A DNA stretch of 64,000 nucleotides, from NCBI GenBank assembly GCA_905142475.1, contig LR990730.1, positions 4,993,501 to 5,057,500 of the forward strand. Direction: 5' to 3'. The notes under the pieces are model-generated. The model saw only the letters and a list, made by a program, of their open reading frames with translations, searched no databases and was not told where the DNA came from. This stretch comes from Xanthomonas hydrangeae (GTDB taxonomy: Bacteria; Pseudomonadota; Gammaproteobacteria; Xanthomonadales; Xanthomonadaceae). Of the stretch, positions 45,275 to 53,796 are shown piece by piece. Each line of letters opens with the position of its first letter. Positions within the stretch are counted from its first letter, which is position 1. The translations under genes and the position numbers were made by a program.

Positions 45275-45865
45275 CTAGCAGGACTGGCTAAAATTTACGA
45301 AGGCTCCAGTGTAATCATCATAGAAAATGTACAGCTGCGTAGTGTCGTGACGGAGGCTGCCAATGTCGATCTGCCCTACAAACACCGACGGCCGTCCTTC
45401 AACGATAGGCCAGTCAGGGCCTTGCAGCCACTTCGGCGCCGATTTCAAGAAACGAAAATCCTGCGCGATCTTGTCTTTTAAAATCCTCACCAGTTCCTTT
45501 CCCTTGCTATCGCCCTGACCTTCGATAGCAAGGGAAAAGTACCAGGATGGAAGATCAAGCCATTTGGGCCGAGCTTTCAGTGTCAACTGGAGTAACTCGC
45601 CATATTTTTCACTACAGACATGCGCAACCTCGTGTTTCTTCAAGAAGCTGCAAAGTAGTTTTTGAACATTGTAGACAGAGCCGATCCGGCTGTAGTCCTG
45701 ACTGATCAGATGCGTGTAGAGATCAGCTTCCTGGATGTAGGCAGGAAGTTGAACTTCATTCTTTAGAAGACGTTCGAAGGATGCATCGGACTGAATCCTC
45801 CGTTCAAATTCCTCTGCAGAAATCGAGGCTTCCACAAAAGCTTTTATCGTCGCTTCCACCATCAT
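45275..45865 (-). CDS. Hypothetical protein, possible YwqG/DUF1963-like C-terminus
   Basis: 196 residues with AT-richer codons than its surroundings. The N-terminal 110 residues are helical (ASISAEEFERRIQSD...). The C-terminal part reads KWLQGPDWPIVEGRPSVFVG, then QIDIGSLRHDTTQLYIFYDD, a WP-x-G-P-x-F-x-QIDL...L-x-FFYD pattern like that of DUF1963/YwqG proteins, some of which act as toxin-immunity partners. GGAG precedes the ATG at 45865. Composition suggests acquisition by transfer. The assignment is tentative. Confidence 0.65.
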   Translation of the reverse strand: MMVEATIKAFVEASISAEEFERRIQSDASFERLLKNEVQLPAYIQEADLYTHLISQDYSRIGSVYNVQKLLCSFLKKHEVAHVCSEKYGELLQLTLKARPKWLDLPSWYFSLAIEGQGDSKGKELVRILKDKIAQDFRFLKSAPKWLQGPDWPIVEGRPSVFVGQIDIGSLRHDTTQLYIFYDDYTGAFVNFSQSC

Positions 45866-45916
45866 TGCTTCGCTCCGTCCTGTGGAAATTCGCGCATCGC
45901 CACTGCCAGCCACGAC

Positions 45917-45960
45917 GTACCCTCATCCGGCGCTGCGCGCCACCTTCTCCCGATGGGAGA
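45917..45960. repeat. Palindromic intergenic repeat, family C copy 1 (half unit)
   Basis: GTACCCTCATCCGGCGCTGCGCGCCACCTTCTCCC, ending in a CTCCCGATGGGAG hairpin; one half of the composite element seen at 48281-48393. It lies between the hypothetical gene at 45275 and uvrD. Confidence 0.75.
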
Positions 45961-46027
45961 AAGGAAAACCTCGTTGTCCAATCAGCAGCTGCCACCACAG
46001 TGCGTCTCCCCGTAGTAGAAGAAACGC

Positions 46028-48214
46028 CTACATCACCGTCAAATTGGCATACGCCATCACCAGCCACTTGGCGCCGACTTCGTCGAACTGCACCTGCACG
46101 CGCGCGTGTGCACCGGCGCCCTCGTAATCCACGACCACGCCGCCGCCGAACTTGGGATGTTCGACATTGGCGCCGAGCTTGATCGGCGCGGCTTCGACCA
46201 CGCCGTGCACCGGTCCGCCGCGTGCCGCGCCCAGCGAGGCGGTGCGCGAGACCTGCACTTTCGGGCGCACTTCGTGCAGCAGGTCGCGCGGGATCTCGCG
46301 CAGGAAGCGCGAGGGCACGTTGTAGTTGTCCTGACCATGGATGCGCCGCGATTCGGCGTAACACAGCACCAGCTTCTGGCGCGCGCGGGTGATGCCTACG
46401 TACGCCAGGCGACGCTCTTCTTCCAGACGCCCGCTTTCTTCCAGCGAGCGCGCACTCGGAAACAAGCCATCTTCCAGGCCGACCAGAAACACGATCGGAA
46501 ATTCCAGGCCCTTGGCCGAATGCAGCGTCATCAGCTGCACGCCTTCTTCGCCCGCCTGCGCCTGACCTTCGCCGGCTTCCAGTGAGGCGTAAGCAAGGAA
46601 GGCGACCAGCTCGGTCATGCCCTGGCTGTCTTCGTCGTCCGGGCGGGTGAAGCGCGAGGCGACCGAGACCAGCTCGTCCAGGTTCTCGGTGCGCGATTCC
46701 GAATCCAGCCCGCTGCGGCTTTCCTTGGCCCAGTGCTCGCGCAGGCCGGAGCGCATCAGCACATGGTCGATGCGCTCGGCCAGTTCCATGTCGCCGGTTT
46801 CAGCCTGCAGTTGGCCGACCAGGCTCAGGAACGTAGCCAGCGCATTGCGGGCGCGTGCGGCCAGGGTGTTTTCCTGCGTGCACAGCATCGCCGCTTCCCA
46901 CAGCGACAGCGCATTGGCGCGCGCCAGCCGGCGCACTTCGTCCAGCGTGCGATCGCCGATGCCGCGCGTAGGCGTGTTGACCGCGCGCTCGAAGGCGGCA
47001 TCGTCGCTGCGGTTGCTGAGCAGGCGCAAATAGGCCAGCGCATCCTTGATTTCGGCGCGTTCGAAGAAGCGCATGCCGCCATACACGCGGTACGGCAGCT
47101 GCTCGGAAATCAGCGCTTCTTCCAGCGCGCGCGATTGCGCGTTGCTGCGATAGAGCACCGCCACTTCACCGTAGCTGCCACCATCTCGCACCCACTGCCG
47201 CGCACGCTCGACCACATAGCGCGCCTCGTCGACTTCGTTGTAGGCCGCATACAAATCGATCGGGTCGCCATCGCCGGAATCGGTCCACAACTGCTTGCCG
47301 ATGCGGTCCGGGTTGTGCGCGATCACCGCATTGGCCGCGCCCAGAATATTCGCGCTGGAGCGGTAATTCTGCTCCAGCCGCACGGTCTGCGCGCCGGGGA
47401 AGTCCTTCAAGAAGCGCTGCACGTTCTCGACCTTGGCACCGCGCCAGCCATAGATGGCCTGGTCGTCGTCGCCCACCACGAACACGTGGCCGGTCTCGCC
47501 GGCCAGCACGCGCACGAAGGCGTACTGGATGGCATTGGTGTCCTGGAACTCGTCGACCAGAATCTCGCGAAAGCGCGCGCGGTAATGCGCCAGCAAGGCC
47601 GGGGTGTCGCGCAGCAGTTCGTGCGCGCGCAGCAGCAACTCGGCGAAATCCAGCAGGCCGGAGCGGTCGCAACGTTCCTGGTAGGCCGCGTACACCTGAC
47701 GGCGCACCTCGGTCCAGTCGTCGTTGGGCTCGGGCTGGATATGCTGCGGACGCCGACCTTCGTCCTTCTGCTCGTTGATCCACCAGCTCATCTGCTTGGG
47801 CGGGTACTTGCCCTCGTCCAGCTCCAGCGACTGCACCACGCGCTTGACCAGCCGCAGCTGGTCGTCGCTGTCCATGACCTGGAAGCCTTCCGGCAGCCGC
47901 GCGTCCTGCCAGTGCAGCCGCAGCAGCCGATGGGCCAGCCCATGGAAGGTGCCGATCCACATCCCGCGGCTGCCGTTACGCAGCTGCAGGTCGGTGCGGT
48001 GGCGCATTTCCCCGGCGGCCTTGTTGGTGAAGGTCACCGCGAAGATGCCGTGGTTAGGCACGCCCTGGACTTCGTTGAGCCAGGCGATGCGATGGATCAG
48101 CACGCGCGTCTTGCCGGAGCCGGCGCCGGCCAGCACCAGGTAATGCCCCGGCGGCGCGGAAACGGCCTCGCGCTGGGCGGGGTTTAAATGATCGAGCAAA
48201 TGAGAGACATCCAC
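46028..48214 (-). CDS. uvrD: DNA helicase II
   Basis: A 728-residue superfamily 1 3'-5' helicase for nucleotide-excision and mismatch repair. It starts with the Q-motif (LLDHLNPAQREAV), then Walker A AGAGSGKT, FTNKAAGEMRHR (Ia), VDEFQDTNAIQY (II), GDDDQAIYGWRGA (III), QNYRSSANIL (IV), MTLHSAKGLEF (V) and VGITRARQKL (VI). Length and C-terminal domain are normal for UvrD. Monocistronic, flanked on both sides by family C repeats. Confidence 0.97.
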   Translation of the reverse strand: MDVSHLLDHLNPAQREAVSAPPGHYLVLAGAGSGKTRVLIHRIAWLNEVQGVPNHGIFAVTFTNKAAGEMRHRTDLQLRNGSRGMWIGTFHGLAHRLLRLHWQDARLPEGFQVMDSDDQLRLVKRVVQSLELDEGKYPPKQMSWWINEQKDEGRRPQHIQPEPNDDWTEVRRQVYAAYQERCDRSGLLDFAELLLRAHELLRDTPALLAHYRARFREILVDEFQDTNAIQYAFVRVLAGETGHVFVVGDDDQAIYGWRGAKVENVQRFLKDFPGAQTVRLEQNYRSSANILGAANAVIAHNPDRIGKQLWTDSGDGDPIDLYAAYNEVDEARYVVERARQWVRDGGSYGEVAVLYRSNAQSRALEEALISEQLPYRVYGGMRFFERAEIKDALAYLRLLSNRSDDAAFERAVNTPTRGIGDRTLDEVRRLARANALSLWEAAMLCTQENTLAARARNALATFLSLVGQLQAETGDMELAERIDHVLMRSGLREHWAKESRSGLDSESRTENLDELVSVASRFTRPDDEDSQGMTELVAFLAYASLEAGEGQAQAGEEGVQLMTLHSAKGLEFPIVFLVGLEDGLFPSARSLEESGRLEEERRLAYVGITRARQKLVLCYAESRRIHGQDNYNVPSRFLREIPRDLLHEVRPKVQVSRTASLGAARGGPVHGVVEAAPIKLGANVEHPKFGGGVVVDYEGAGAHARVQVQFDEVGAKWLVMAYANLTVM

Positions 48215-48280
48215 CGGACCATTTTACCGGTTGTGGCGTCGCTGCGGCTGAGATTGCGATGAAGGGTTTTGGGATTGCGA

Positions 48281-48393
48281 GGCTTCGCACGTACCCTCAT
48301 CCGCCCCTGCGGGGCACCTTCTCCCGGTGGGAGAAGGAAACAAAGCCCCTCTCCCCTCGGGAGAGGGGTTGGGGTGAGGGTACGGGGCGAAGC
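48281..48393. repeat. Composite palindromic repeat, family C copy 2 (full unit)
   Basis: Outer arms GCTTCGCACGTACCCTCA and TGAGGGTACGGGGCGAAGC enclose three inner hairpins: CCCCTGCGGGG, CCTTCTCCCGGTGGGAGAAGG and CCCCTCTCCCCTCGGGAGAGGGG. Confidence 0.85.
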
Positions 48394-48465
48394 AGTCGGT
48401 GCATCACTTCTGAAGGCGCGTGGCGACGCGTTTGTCATTCCAGGCACTGGCAGATGTCTGAGGCG

Positions 48466-48512
48466 CACCCTCATCGGGCGCTACGCGCCACCTTCTCCCG
48501 GAGGGAGAAGGG
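48466..48512. repeat. Palindromic intergenic repeat, family C copy 3 (half unit)
   Basis: CACCCTCATCGGGCGCTACGCGCCACCTTCTCCC with a CTTCTCCCGGAGGGAGAAG hairpin, matching copy 1 more closely than copy 2. It ends about ten bases from the stop of the flavoprotein gene. Confidence 0.75.
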
Positions 48513-48523
48513 AACAACGCCCC

Positions 48524-49915
48524 TCACCGCCCAAGCAATACCAGCACATCCCGCGCAATCGCCGTTGCCTGCTCACGCAACTCCGGCACCGCCAGGCTTT
48601 CCCACAACGCGCCGATCCGCAGACTGCCGATCACCCGCAGCTGCGGATTGGCGTGTCCATCGGCATCGATCAGACTGCCATCGGCATCGGTCCCCACCCC
48701 GATCCCATGCGGCCCGGCCACCGCGATGCCCTGCCCCAGCAGCTGTTGCAGCAGCGGGTTGCGCATCGCCTGCACGCGCATTTCCACACCGGTGGCGTTG
48801 ACCAGCGTCTGCACGTCCAGCTGCAAGGCATGCCCGGCACTGGCGCCGGCACTCACCCGCACGCAGCCGCCAACCTGAAATGCGACATCCAGCCGCGCGC
48901 GATGCAGCTGCAGTTGTCCGCGCGCATGCATCGCCTGCAGCTGCGCATGCACCGGTGCGGCGATGCGATGACGATGCACATCCCAGTAGCGCACCACATG
49001 GCGCAGAAAGCGGCGTTGGTCGGCGACCGACAGCGTCTGCCACAAGGCCTGACTCAGCGGCCGAATCCGCTCCATCACGCTCTGCCAGGGCAACCCCTGC
49101 GCCATCGCCTTGCGCGCATGCCGACGCAGCGCGCGCATGCGCGCACGCAGCGATAGTGCCAACAACGGTTGCGGATCGAAGTCGGCCGCGACGCAATATG
49201 TCTGCGGCAACGGCAACAAGCCATGCCGCGACACCACGTGTACCGCCCCGCGATGCGCCTGCGCGGCCAGCGCCATCACCGTGTCGACCATGCTCAACCC
49301 CGAACCGACGATGCACACCGCCGCGTCCTGCGGCAACGCGGCGACCGCCGCTGTGTCCCAGGCCTCCACCCGCTGCGCACTCGACAAGCCGGTGGCGCCA
49401 CGCAGCGGCAACGGCCGTAGCGCGTTACCTACCGCCAGCACCACGCCGGTGGCCTGCAGCGTTTGCCCGTCGTCCAGCTGTAGCAGCGCACCGGAAGCGG
49501 TGGGCTGCAAGGTCTGCACGCGTGCGGCCTGCACGGTCAGCGTCGCCGGGCTCTGCGCACGTGCGGCCTGCAAACGATCGCGCAGATAAGGCGCGTAATG
49601 CCGGCGCCCGACGAACTGCTGCGGCAGCTGTGCGTCTTCCAGCTCCGGGCAGCAAGCGTGCGCGCTCAGGTAATCGACAAAATCCTGCGGCGCCTCCACC
49701 AGCGCACTCATCCGCGCTGCCGGCACATTGAGCAGGTGTTCGGCACGCGTGGTGGAATACGCCACGCCCTCGCCCAGCAGGGCGTGCGGCTCGATCAATA
49801 CGATCCGCACCGGCGCGGTCGCCTGACGCAGCAATTGCAGCGCCACCAGCACACCGGATGCGCCGCCGCCGACGATGGCGATCACTGCATCGCCGGGATC
49901 ACGCAGTTCATTCAT
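48524..49915 (-). CDS. FAD/NAD(P)-binding protein (YdhS/PF13454-like)
   Basis: 463 residues. It has the Rossmann motif IAIVGGGASGVLVALQLL at the N-terminus, GVAYSTTRAEHLLNVPAARMSAL typical of the FAD-NAD(P)-binding family, a second dinucleotide motif VCIVGSGLSMVDT near residue 205 and a C-terminal VNATGVEMR segment. Probably a flavin monooxygenase-like or oxidoreductase protein; the substrate is unknown. Its start is the ATG at 49915. It stands alone between uvrD and the cardiolipin synthase gene, all on the same strand but well separated. Confidence 0.85.
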   Translation of the reverse strand: MNELRDPGDAVIAIVGGGASGVLVALQLLRQATAPVRIVLIEPHALLGEGVAYSTTRAEHLLNVPAARMSALVEAPQDFVDYLSAHACCPELEDAQLPQQFVGRRHYAPYLRDRLQAARAQSPATLTVQAARVQTLQPTASGALLQLDDGQTLQATGVVLAVGNALRPLPLRGATGLSSAQRVEAWDTAAVAALPQDAAVCIVGSGLSMVDTVMALAAQAHRGAVHVVSRHGLLPLPQTYCVAADFDPQPLLALSLRARMRALRRHARKAMAQGLPWQSVMERIRPLSQALWQTLSVADQRRFLRHVVRYWDVHRHRIAAPVHAQLQAMHARGQLQLHRARLDVAFQVGGCVRVSAGASAGHALQLDVQTLVNATGVEMRVQAMRNPLLQQLLGQGIAVAGPHGIGVGTDADGSLIDADGHANPQLRVIGSLRIGALWESLAVPELREQATAIARDVLVLLGR

Positions 49916-50280
49916 CCGGCAATTGTAGGCGATGCGTCACGTCGCACCGATGACAACCGCCATGGCCGCTGTCACGGTCGCTGTCATGGCAGGGATCACG
50001 TACCGCTGCGCAGAGGCCGTCGTGCGATGCGCATTGTCCGGCATCCGGGAAGACGATGAGCACCGTCCGTCCAATCCGACTTAGTTGACGACGATCGAGG
50101 TGCTCGCCATTACGTTGGAAAGCACCGGTTTGCCTGAGGCGTGCGCCCAAAGGCGGGCACTCTCAAACACAGCAAGGCCTTGCCGACGTGCGCTTGCGCC
50201 CAGCAGTGCGCCCGCAACCGCAGGCATGGACGCGCGTTCCAGCTGGCAATACGCCGTCATACAACACGCACATGCAAGCC
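49916..50280. other. Intergenic region upstream of the FAD/NAD(P)-binding gene
   Basis: 365 bp between genes on the same strand. It contains a small direct repeat of CTGTCA(C/T)GG near 49967 but nothing recognisable as a gene or a terminator. Confidence 0.5.
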
Positions 50281-51699
50281 CTACATCAATGCATCCGCCA
50301 ACCGCGCAATTCCCTCACGGCTGCGGCGCCAGGCCGGGCGACTACGCCACTGCTCCAGCTGCAGCTGGCGTGCGTTGGCCAGGTAATCCTGCTCGATCGC
50401 ACGCAGCCGCTGCACCACGCCATGGTCGTAGCACAGCATGCCGATCTCGGCGTTGAGCGCGAACGAGCGGATGTCCAGGTTGATCGACCCCACCAGGGCG
50501 ATGTCCTCGTCCACGCTCAGATGCTTGGCATGCAGAAAGTGCGGGCGGTACAGCGCAATCTTCACCCCGCAGCGCAGCAGCTCTTCGAAATACGCCTCCT
50601 GCGCCCACGCCGCCAGGACCTGGTTGTTGCTCTCCGACAGGATCAGCTGCACATCCACACCCGAGACCCCGGCAATGCGCAACGCACTGAGCAAGGCTTC
50701 GTCGGGGACGAAGTACGGCGTCACCAGCACCACCTTGCGGCGCGCCAGATGGATCACCGCATTGATCGCATCGCGCGCGTTTTCGAACGGATATGCCGGC
50801 CCGCTCGGCAACAGTTGCGTGGCGATGTTGGCCTCGCACACCGGCGCGTCCGGCCACACGTCCAGGCGCTGCCCGGTTTCGGTGAACCAGTCACTGGCGA
50901 ATACCGCTTCGAGATGATTGACCACCGGCCCGCGCACGCGCGCCACCAGTTCGCGATTGGGCACGCCTTCGATAAAGCCGGCGTCGGCCAGATTCTGCGA
51001 GCCGACAAAGCCCACCTGGTTGTCGATCACCGCAATCTTGCGGTGATTGCGCAGATCCATGCGCCCGCTGCGACGCCAGCGCAGCCCACCGGGCAACACC
51101 GCCAGCACCTCCACACCGCCGGCCTGCAGCCGCTTGCGGTAGTGGCGCAAGCCACGCTTGGCGCCCACCGCATCCAGCAGCACGCGGCACCGTACGCCAC
51201 GCGCACTGGCACGCTCAAGTGCGGCCACCACCGCATCGCCTACCGCATCGTCGAACATCAGGTAATACAGCAGATGCACGCGCTTTTCCGCCGCATCGAT
51301 CGCGTCGGTCAAGGCCTGCAACGACTGCGCGTAGTCGTCCAGCAACTCCACCGCATTGCCCAGCGTGGGCATGAAATCGCCCTGGCGTTCGATCAGCGGC
51401 ACCACCTCGGCGCTGCTGGAATCTGCCTGCGGCATCCAGCGCAAGGCATGCAAGGGCAATTGCTGCTCGCGGATCACCTGCGAGGCGGTGGCCTGGCGCT
51501 CCACCCGCAAGCGCGACAACCACGGGTGGCCGAACAGCAGATACAGCGGCAGGCCGACCACCGGCACGAAGCCGATCAGCAACAGCCAGCTGCGCGCCGC
51601 GCCGGGCGTGGTGCGGGCCGGAATCCACAGTAGCGCGGCCAGGCGGATCGCCCAGTCCAGCGCCAGTAGCCAGGTCCCTTGCAACCAGTCGGGCAGCAT
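50281..51699 (-). CDS. cls: Cardiolipin synthase (phospholipase D family)
   Basis: A 472-residue membrane enzyme that joins two phosphatidylglycerols into cardiolipin. Two N-terminal helices (residues 6-24 and 32-53) precede two HKD motifs: NHRKIAVIDNQVGFVGSQN near 225 and HAKHLSVDEDIALVGSINLD near 400. The ATG at 51699 is favoured over the longer frame because it precedes the first helix closely. It ends the minus-strand run that starts at the LysR gene, with only 13 bp between them. Confidence 0.92.
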   Translation of the reverse strand: MLPDWLQGTWLLALDWAIRLAALLWIPARTTPGAARSWLLLIGFVPVVGLPLYLLFGHPWLSRLRVERQATASQVIREQQLPLHALRWMPQADSSSAEVVPLIERQGDFMPTLGNAVELLDDYAQSLQALTDAIDAAEKRVHLLYYLMFDDAVGDAVVAALERASARGVRCRVLLDAVGAKRGLRHYRKRLQAGGVEVLAVLPGGLRWRRSGRMDLRNHRKIAVIDNQVGFVGSQNLADAGFIEGVPNRELVARVRGPVVNHLEAVFASDWFTETGQRLDVWPDAPVCEANIATQLLPSGPAYPFENARDAINAVIHLARRKVVLVTPYFVPDEALLSALRIAGVSGVDVQLILSESNNQVLAAWAQEAYFEELLRCGVKIALYRPHFLHAKHLSVDEDIALVGSINLDIRSFALNAEIGMLCYDHGVVQRLRAIEQDYLANARQLQLEQWRSRPAWRRSREGIARLADALM

Positions 51700-51712
51700 C
51701 AGCGATCCGTTC

Positions 51713-53023
51713 TCAAGAAGACTCCGATTCTGACTGCGCCGCGTGTGAACGCAACGGCGCGATACCGCTGATCGGCGCGCAATAGCGAAACGGCCCGCCG
51801 TGCGCATCGGCCGGCTGCACGCGCTCGGCGCAGACCTGCCGCAGCGTTTGCACGAACGCCGACTGCGCGCGGGTGGGATGCCAGTCGCTGCGCAGCGTCA
51901 TGCCGATCTGACGACGCAACTGCGGCCCGGTGGCACCGATTTCGCACAACAACCCGGCGCGGCGCTCGAACAGAAACTGGTCGCGCGACATCAGCGTGAG
52001 CCAATCGTCTTCCAGCAGCAGCCCACGGATGGTCAGCTCTGCGCCGCATTCGATGCGCAGCGCAGGCGGTTCGATGCCCTGATCGCGAAACATCTGCTCC
52101 CAGCGCGCGCGCACCGGCGTGCCGGTTGTGGCGATCACCCAGGGGTACTCCAGCAATTGCGCGAACGCATAGGCCTGCCCGGCCAGCGGATGCCCGCTGC
52201 GCGCCACGATCACCGGCGCGTCGTCGAACAACGGCTCCTGCAGCACATCGCGCACCGGCAAGGGCTCGCGCAGCGCCCCGATCAACAGATCCAGCTCGCC
52301 ATCGCGCAGATGCGCCAGCAATTCGGCATACGGCCCTTCGACCACGTTGACGCTGGCACCGGGATGCGCGCGCACAAACCGCGCCAGCACCTGCGGCAGC
52401 AGGATCGCCCGCGCCAACGGCATCACCCCCAGCGTGAGCCGGCCGGCGTGCTGCGAGCGCAGCGCAGCCACTTCGTCCAGCCCGGCGCGCAGCTCGGCCA
52501 GCGCCAGCCGTACCTGCCGCAACAGCCGCACTGCCACCGGCGTGGGCTGCATGGTCTTGCCGCGGCGCACCGTCAGCGGCACCTCGATCACCTCGGCCAG
52601 CGCCTGCACCGCGCGGTAGATCGCCGGCTGCGAGACACCGGCGCGCGCCGCGGCCAGCGAATAACTGCCCGCCACATCCACCGCGATCAACGCCTGCAAC
52701 TGCCCCAACGAGACCCGCCGCTCCAGGCCCGGGCGTGCCGGTAGCCGCAGCGCACGCCGCGCCACCCGGATGCCACGGCCCAGCTGCTCCAACGCACGCT
52801 CGATGCGCGGCACCAGCAGCTGCGTGGCCTCGGTGGCGACCATGCCGCCCGGATGCCGATCGAACAGGCGCACCCCGAGCTGCTGTTCCAGCCGCGCCAC
52901 TGCCTGCGTCAACGCCGGCTGGGACAGATTCACCTGTGGCGCGGCCGCGCTGACGCTGCCCAGCCGGTGCACCACGACCAGGGCGTACAGATGGCGAAGG
53001 TTCGGTTCCAGAATTGTCGGCAT
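51713..53023 (-). CDS. LysR-family regulator with two tandem HTH domains
   Basis: 436 residues, about 130 longer than a normal LysR protein. The first winged HTH covers residues 8-66 (SVSAAAPQVNLSQPALTQAV), the second 104-162 (SYSLAAARAGVSQPAIYRAV); each has the LysR SQPA(L/I) recognition helix. The effector-binding domain runs from about residue 190 to 395 (GRLTLGVMPLARAILLP, LDLLIGAL), and a short Ser-rich tail follows. It is divergent from the aldolase/tautomerase/hydratase genes, so it probably controls that pathway, with an intermediate or the aromatic substrate as effector. The duplicated DNA-binding domain is not a frame-shift artefact; both lie in one frame. Confidence 0.9.
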   Translation of the reverse strand: MPTILEPNLRHLYALVVVHRLGSVSAAAPQVNLSQPALTQAVARLEQQLGVRLFDRHPGGMVATEATQLLVPRIERALEQLGRGIRVARRALRLPARPGLERRVSLGQLQALIAVDVAGSYSLAAARAGVSQPAIYRAVQALAEVIEVPLTVRRGKTMQPTPVAVRLLRQVRLALAELRAGLDEVAALRSQHAGRLTLGVMPLARAILLPQVLARFVRAHPGASVNVVEGPYAELLAHLRDGELDLLIGALREPLPVRDVLQEPLFDDAPVIVARSGHPLAGQAYAFAQLLEYPWVIATTGTPVRARWEQMFRDQGIEPPALRIECGAELTIRGLLLEDDWLTLMSRDQFLFERRAGLLCEIGATGPQLRRQIGMTLRSDWHPTRAQSAFVQTLRQVCAERVQPADAHGGPFRYCAPISGIAPLRSHAAQSESESS

Positions 53024-53055
53024 GCTCTAACTATAAGCAAAACCAATATGCATAC

Positions 53056-53072
53056 CTCAAATGAATCTTGAG
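53056..53072. promoter_or_regulatory. Candidate LysR operator
   Basis: CTCAA-ATGAATC-TTGAG, a 17-bp interrupted dyad in the 101-bp divergent region between the LysR gene and the aldolase gene, in the position expected of a LysR binding site. Confidence 0.45.
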
Positions 53073-53124
53073 CTGTCAGGCGATCGGCGCACAGACTTGG
53101 CACACCCCTAACGAGGATGGATGG

Positions 53125-53796
53125 ATGAGCCAGGTCGTCACCCGGATCGAGCGCACCCCGCTGGCCATCGTGGACGGGCTCGCGCAGGCCGGCGTGGCCA
53201 CCGTGCACGAGGCGCAGGGGCGCAGCGGCCTGCTGCATCACCGCCTGCGCCCGATCTACGCCGGCTGCCGTGTTGCCGGCACTGCGGTCACGGTGTCGAT
53301 TCCGCCGGGCGACAACTGGATGATGCATGTGGCCATCGAGCAACTGCAGCCCGGCGACGTGCTGGTGGTGGCGCCGACCAGCGACTGCTGCGACGGCTAC
53401 TTCGGCGACCTGCTCGCCACCTCGGCGCAGGCGCGCGGCTGCCGCGGGCTGATCATCGATGCCGGCGTGCGCGACGTGCGCGATCTCACTGCCATGCAGT
53501 TCCCCGCCTGGAGCCGTGCCATCTGCGCGCAGGGCACCATCAAGGAGACGCTGGGCTCGGTCAACGTGGCGCTGGTCTGCGCCGGTGCGCTGGTGCAGCC
53601 GGGCGATGTAGTGGTGGCCGACGACGATGGCGTGTGCGTGGTGCCGCGCGCCACTGCCGCGCAGGTGCTGGCCGAAGCGCAGGCACGCGAAGCGCGCGAG
53701 CTGATCAAACGCGACCGTCTTGCTAGCGGCGAACTGGGCCTGGACATCTACGCCATGCGCGAACGCCTGGCGGCCAAAGGCCTGTGCTATGTCTGA
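53125..53796 (+). CDS. ligK: 4-carboxy-4-hydroxy-2-oxoadipate aldolase (RraA-like fold)
   Basis: A 223-residue class II aldolase of the HMG/CHA group. It cleaves 4-carboxy-4-hydroxy-2-oxoadipate to pyruvate and oxaloacetate at the end of protocatechuate 4,5-cleavage and gallate degradation. The metal-site region reads [13 protein letters not shown] around residue 115 and [19 protein letters not shown] earlier; RraA itself lacks the C-terminal segment [20 protein letters not shown] seen here. A GAGG sits about seven bases before the ATG at 53125. The stop overlaps the next gene by 8 bp, coupling it to the tautomerase. Confidence 0.88.
   Translation: MSQVVTRIERTPLAIVDGLAQAGVATVHEAQGRSGLLHHRLRPIYAGCRVAGTAVTVSIPPGDNWMMHVAIEQLQPGDVLVVAPTSDCCDGYFGDLLATSAQARGCRGLIIDAGVRDVRDLTAMQFPAWSRAICAQGTIKETLGSVNVALVCAGALVQPGDVVVADDDGVCVVPRATAAQVLAEAQAREARELIKRDRLASGELGLDIYAMRERLAAKGLCYV

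Larger units (their letters stand above)
48215..48523. other. Repeat-filled spacer between uvrD and flavoprotein gene
   Basis: 309 bp largely occupied by a full family C element (48281-48393) and a further half unit (48466-48512). No gene. Confidence 0.8.

Noticed and set aside
50341..50400. tRNA-like or riboswitch-like folds near cardiolipin synthase
   Set aside because: The segment is coding (C-terminus of cls) and lacks a conserved cloverleaf; no tRNA or rRNA was recognised in the window.
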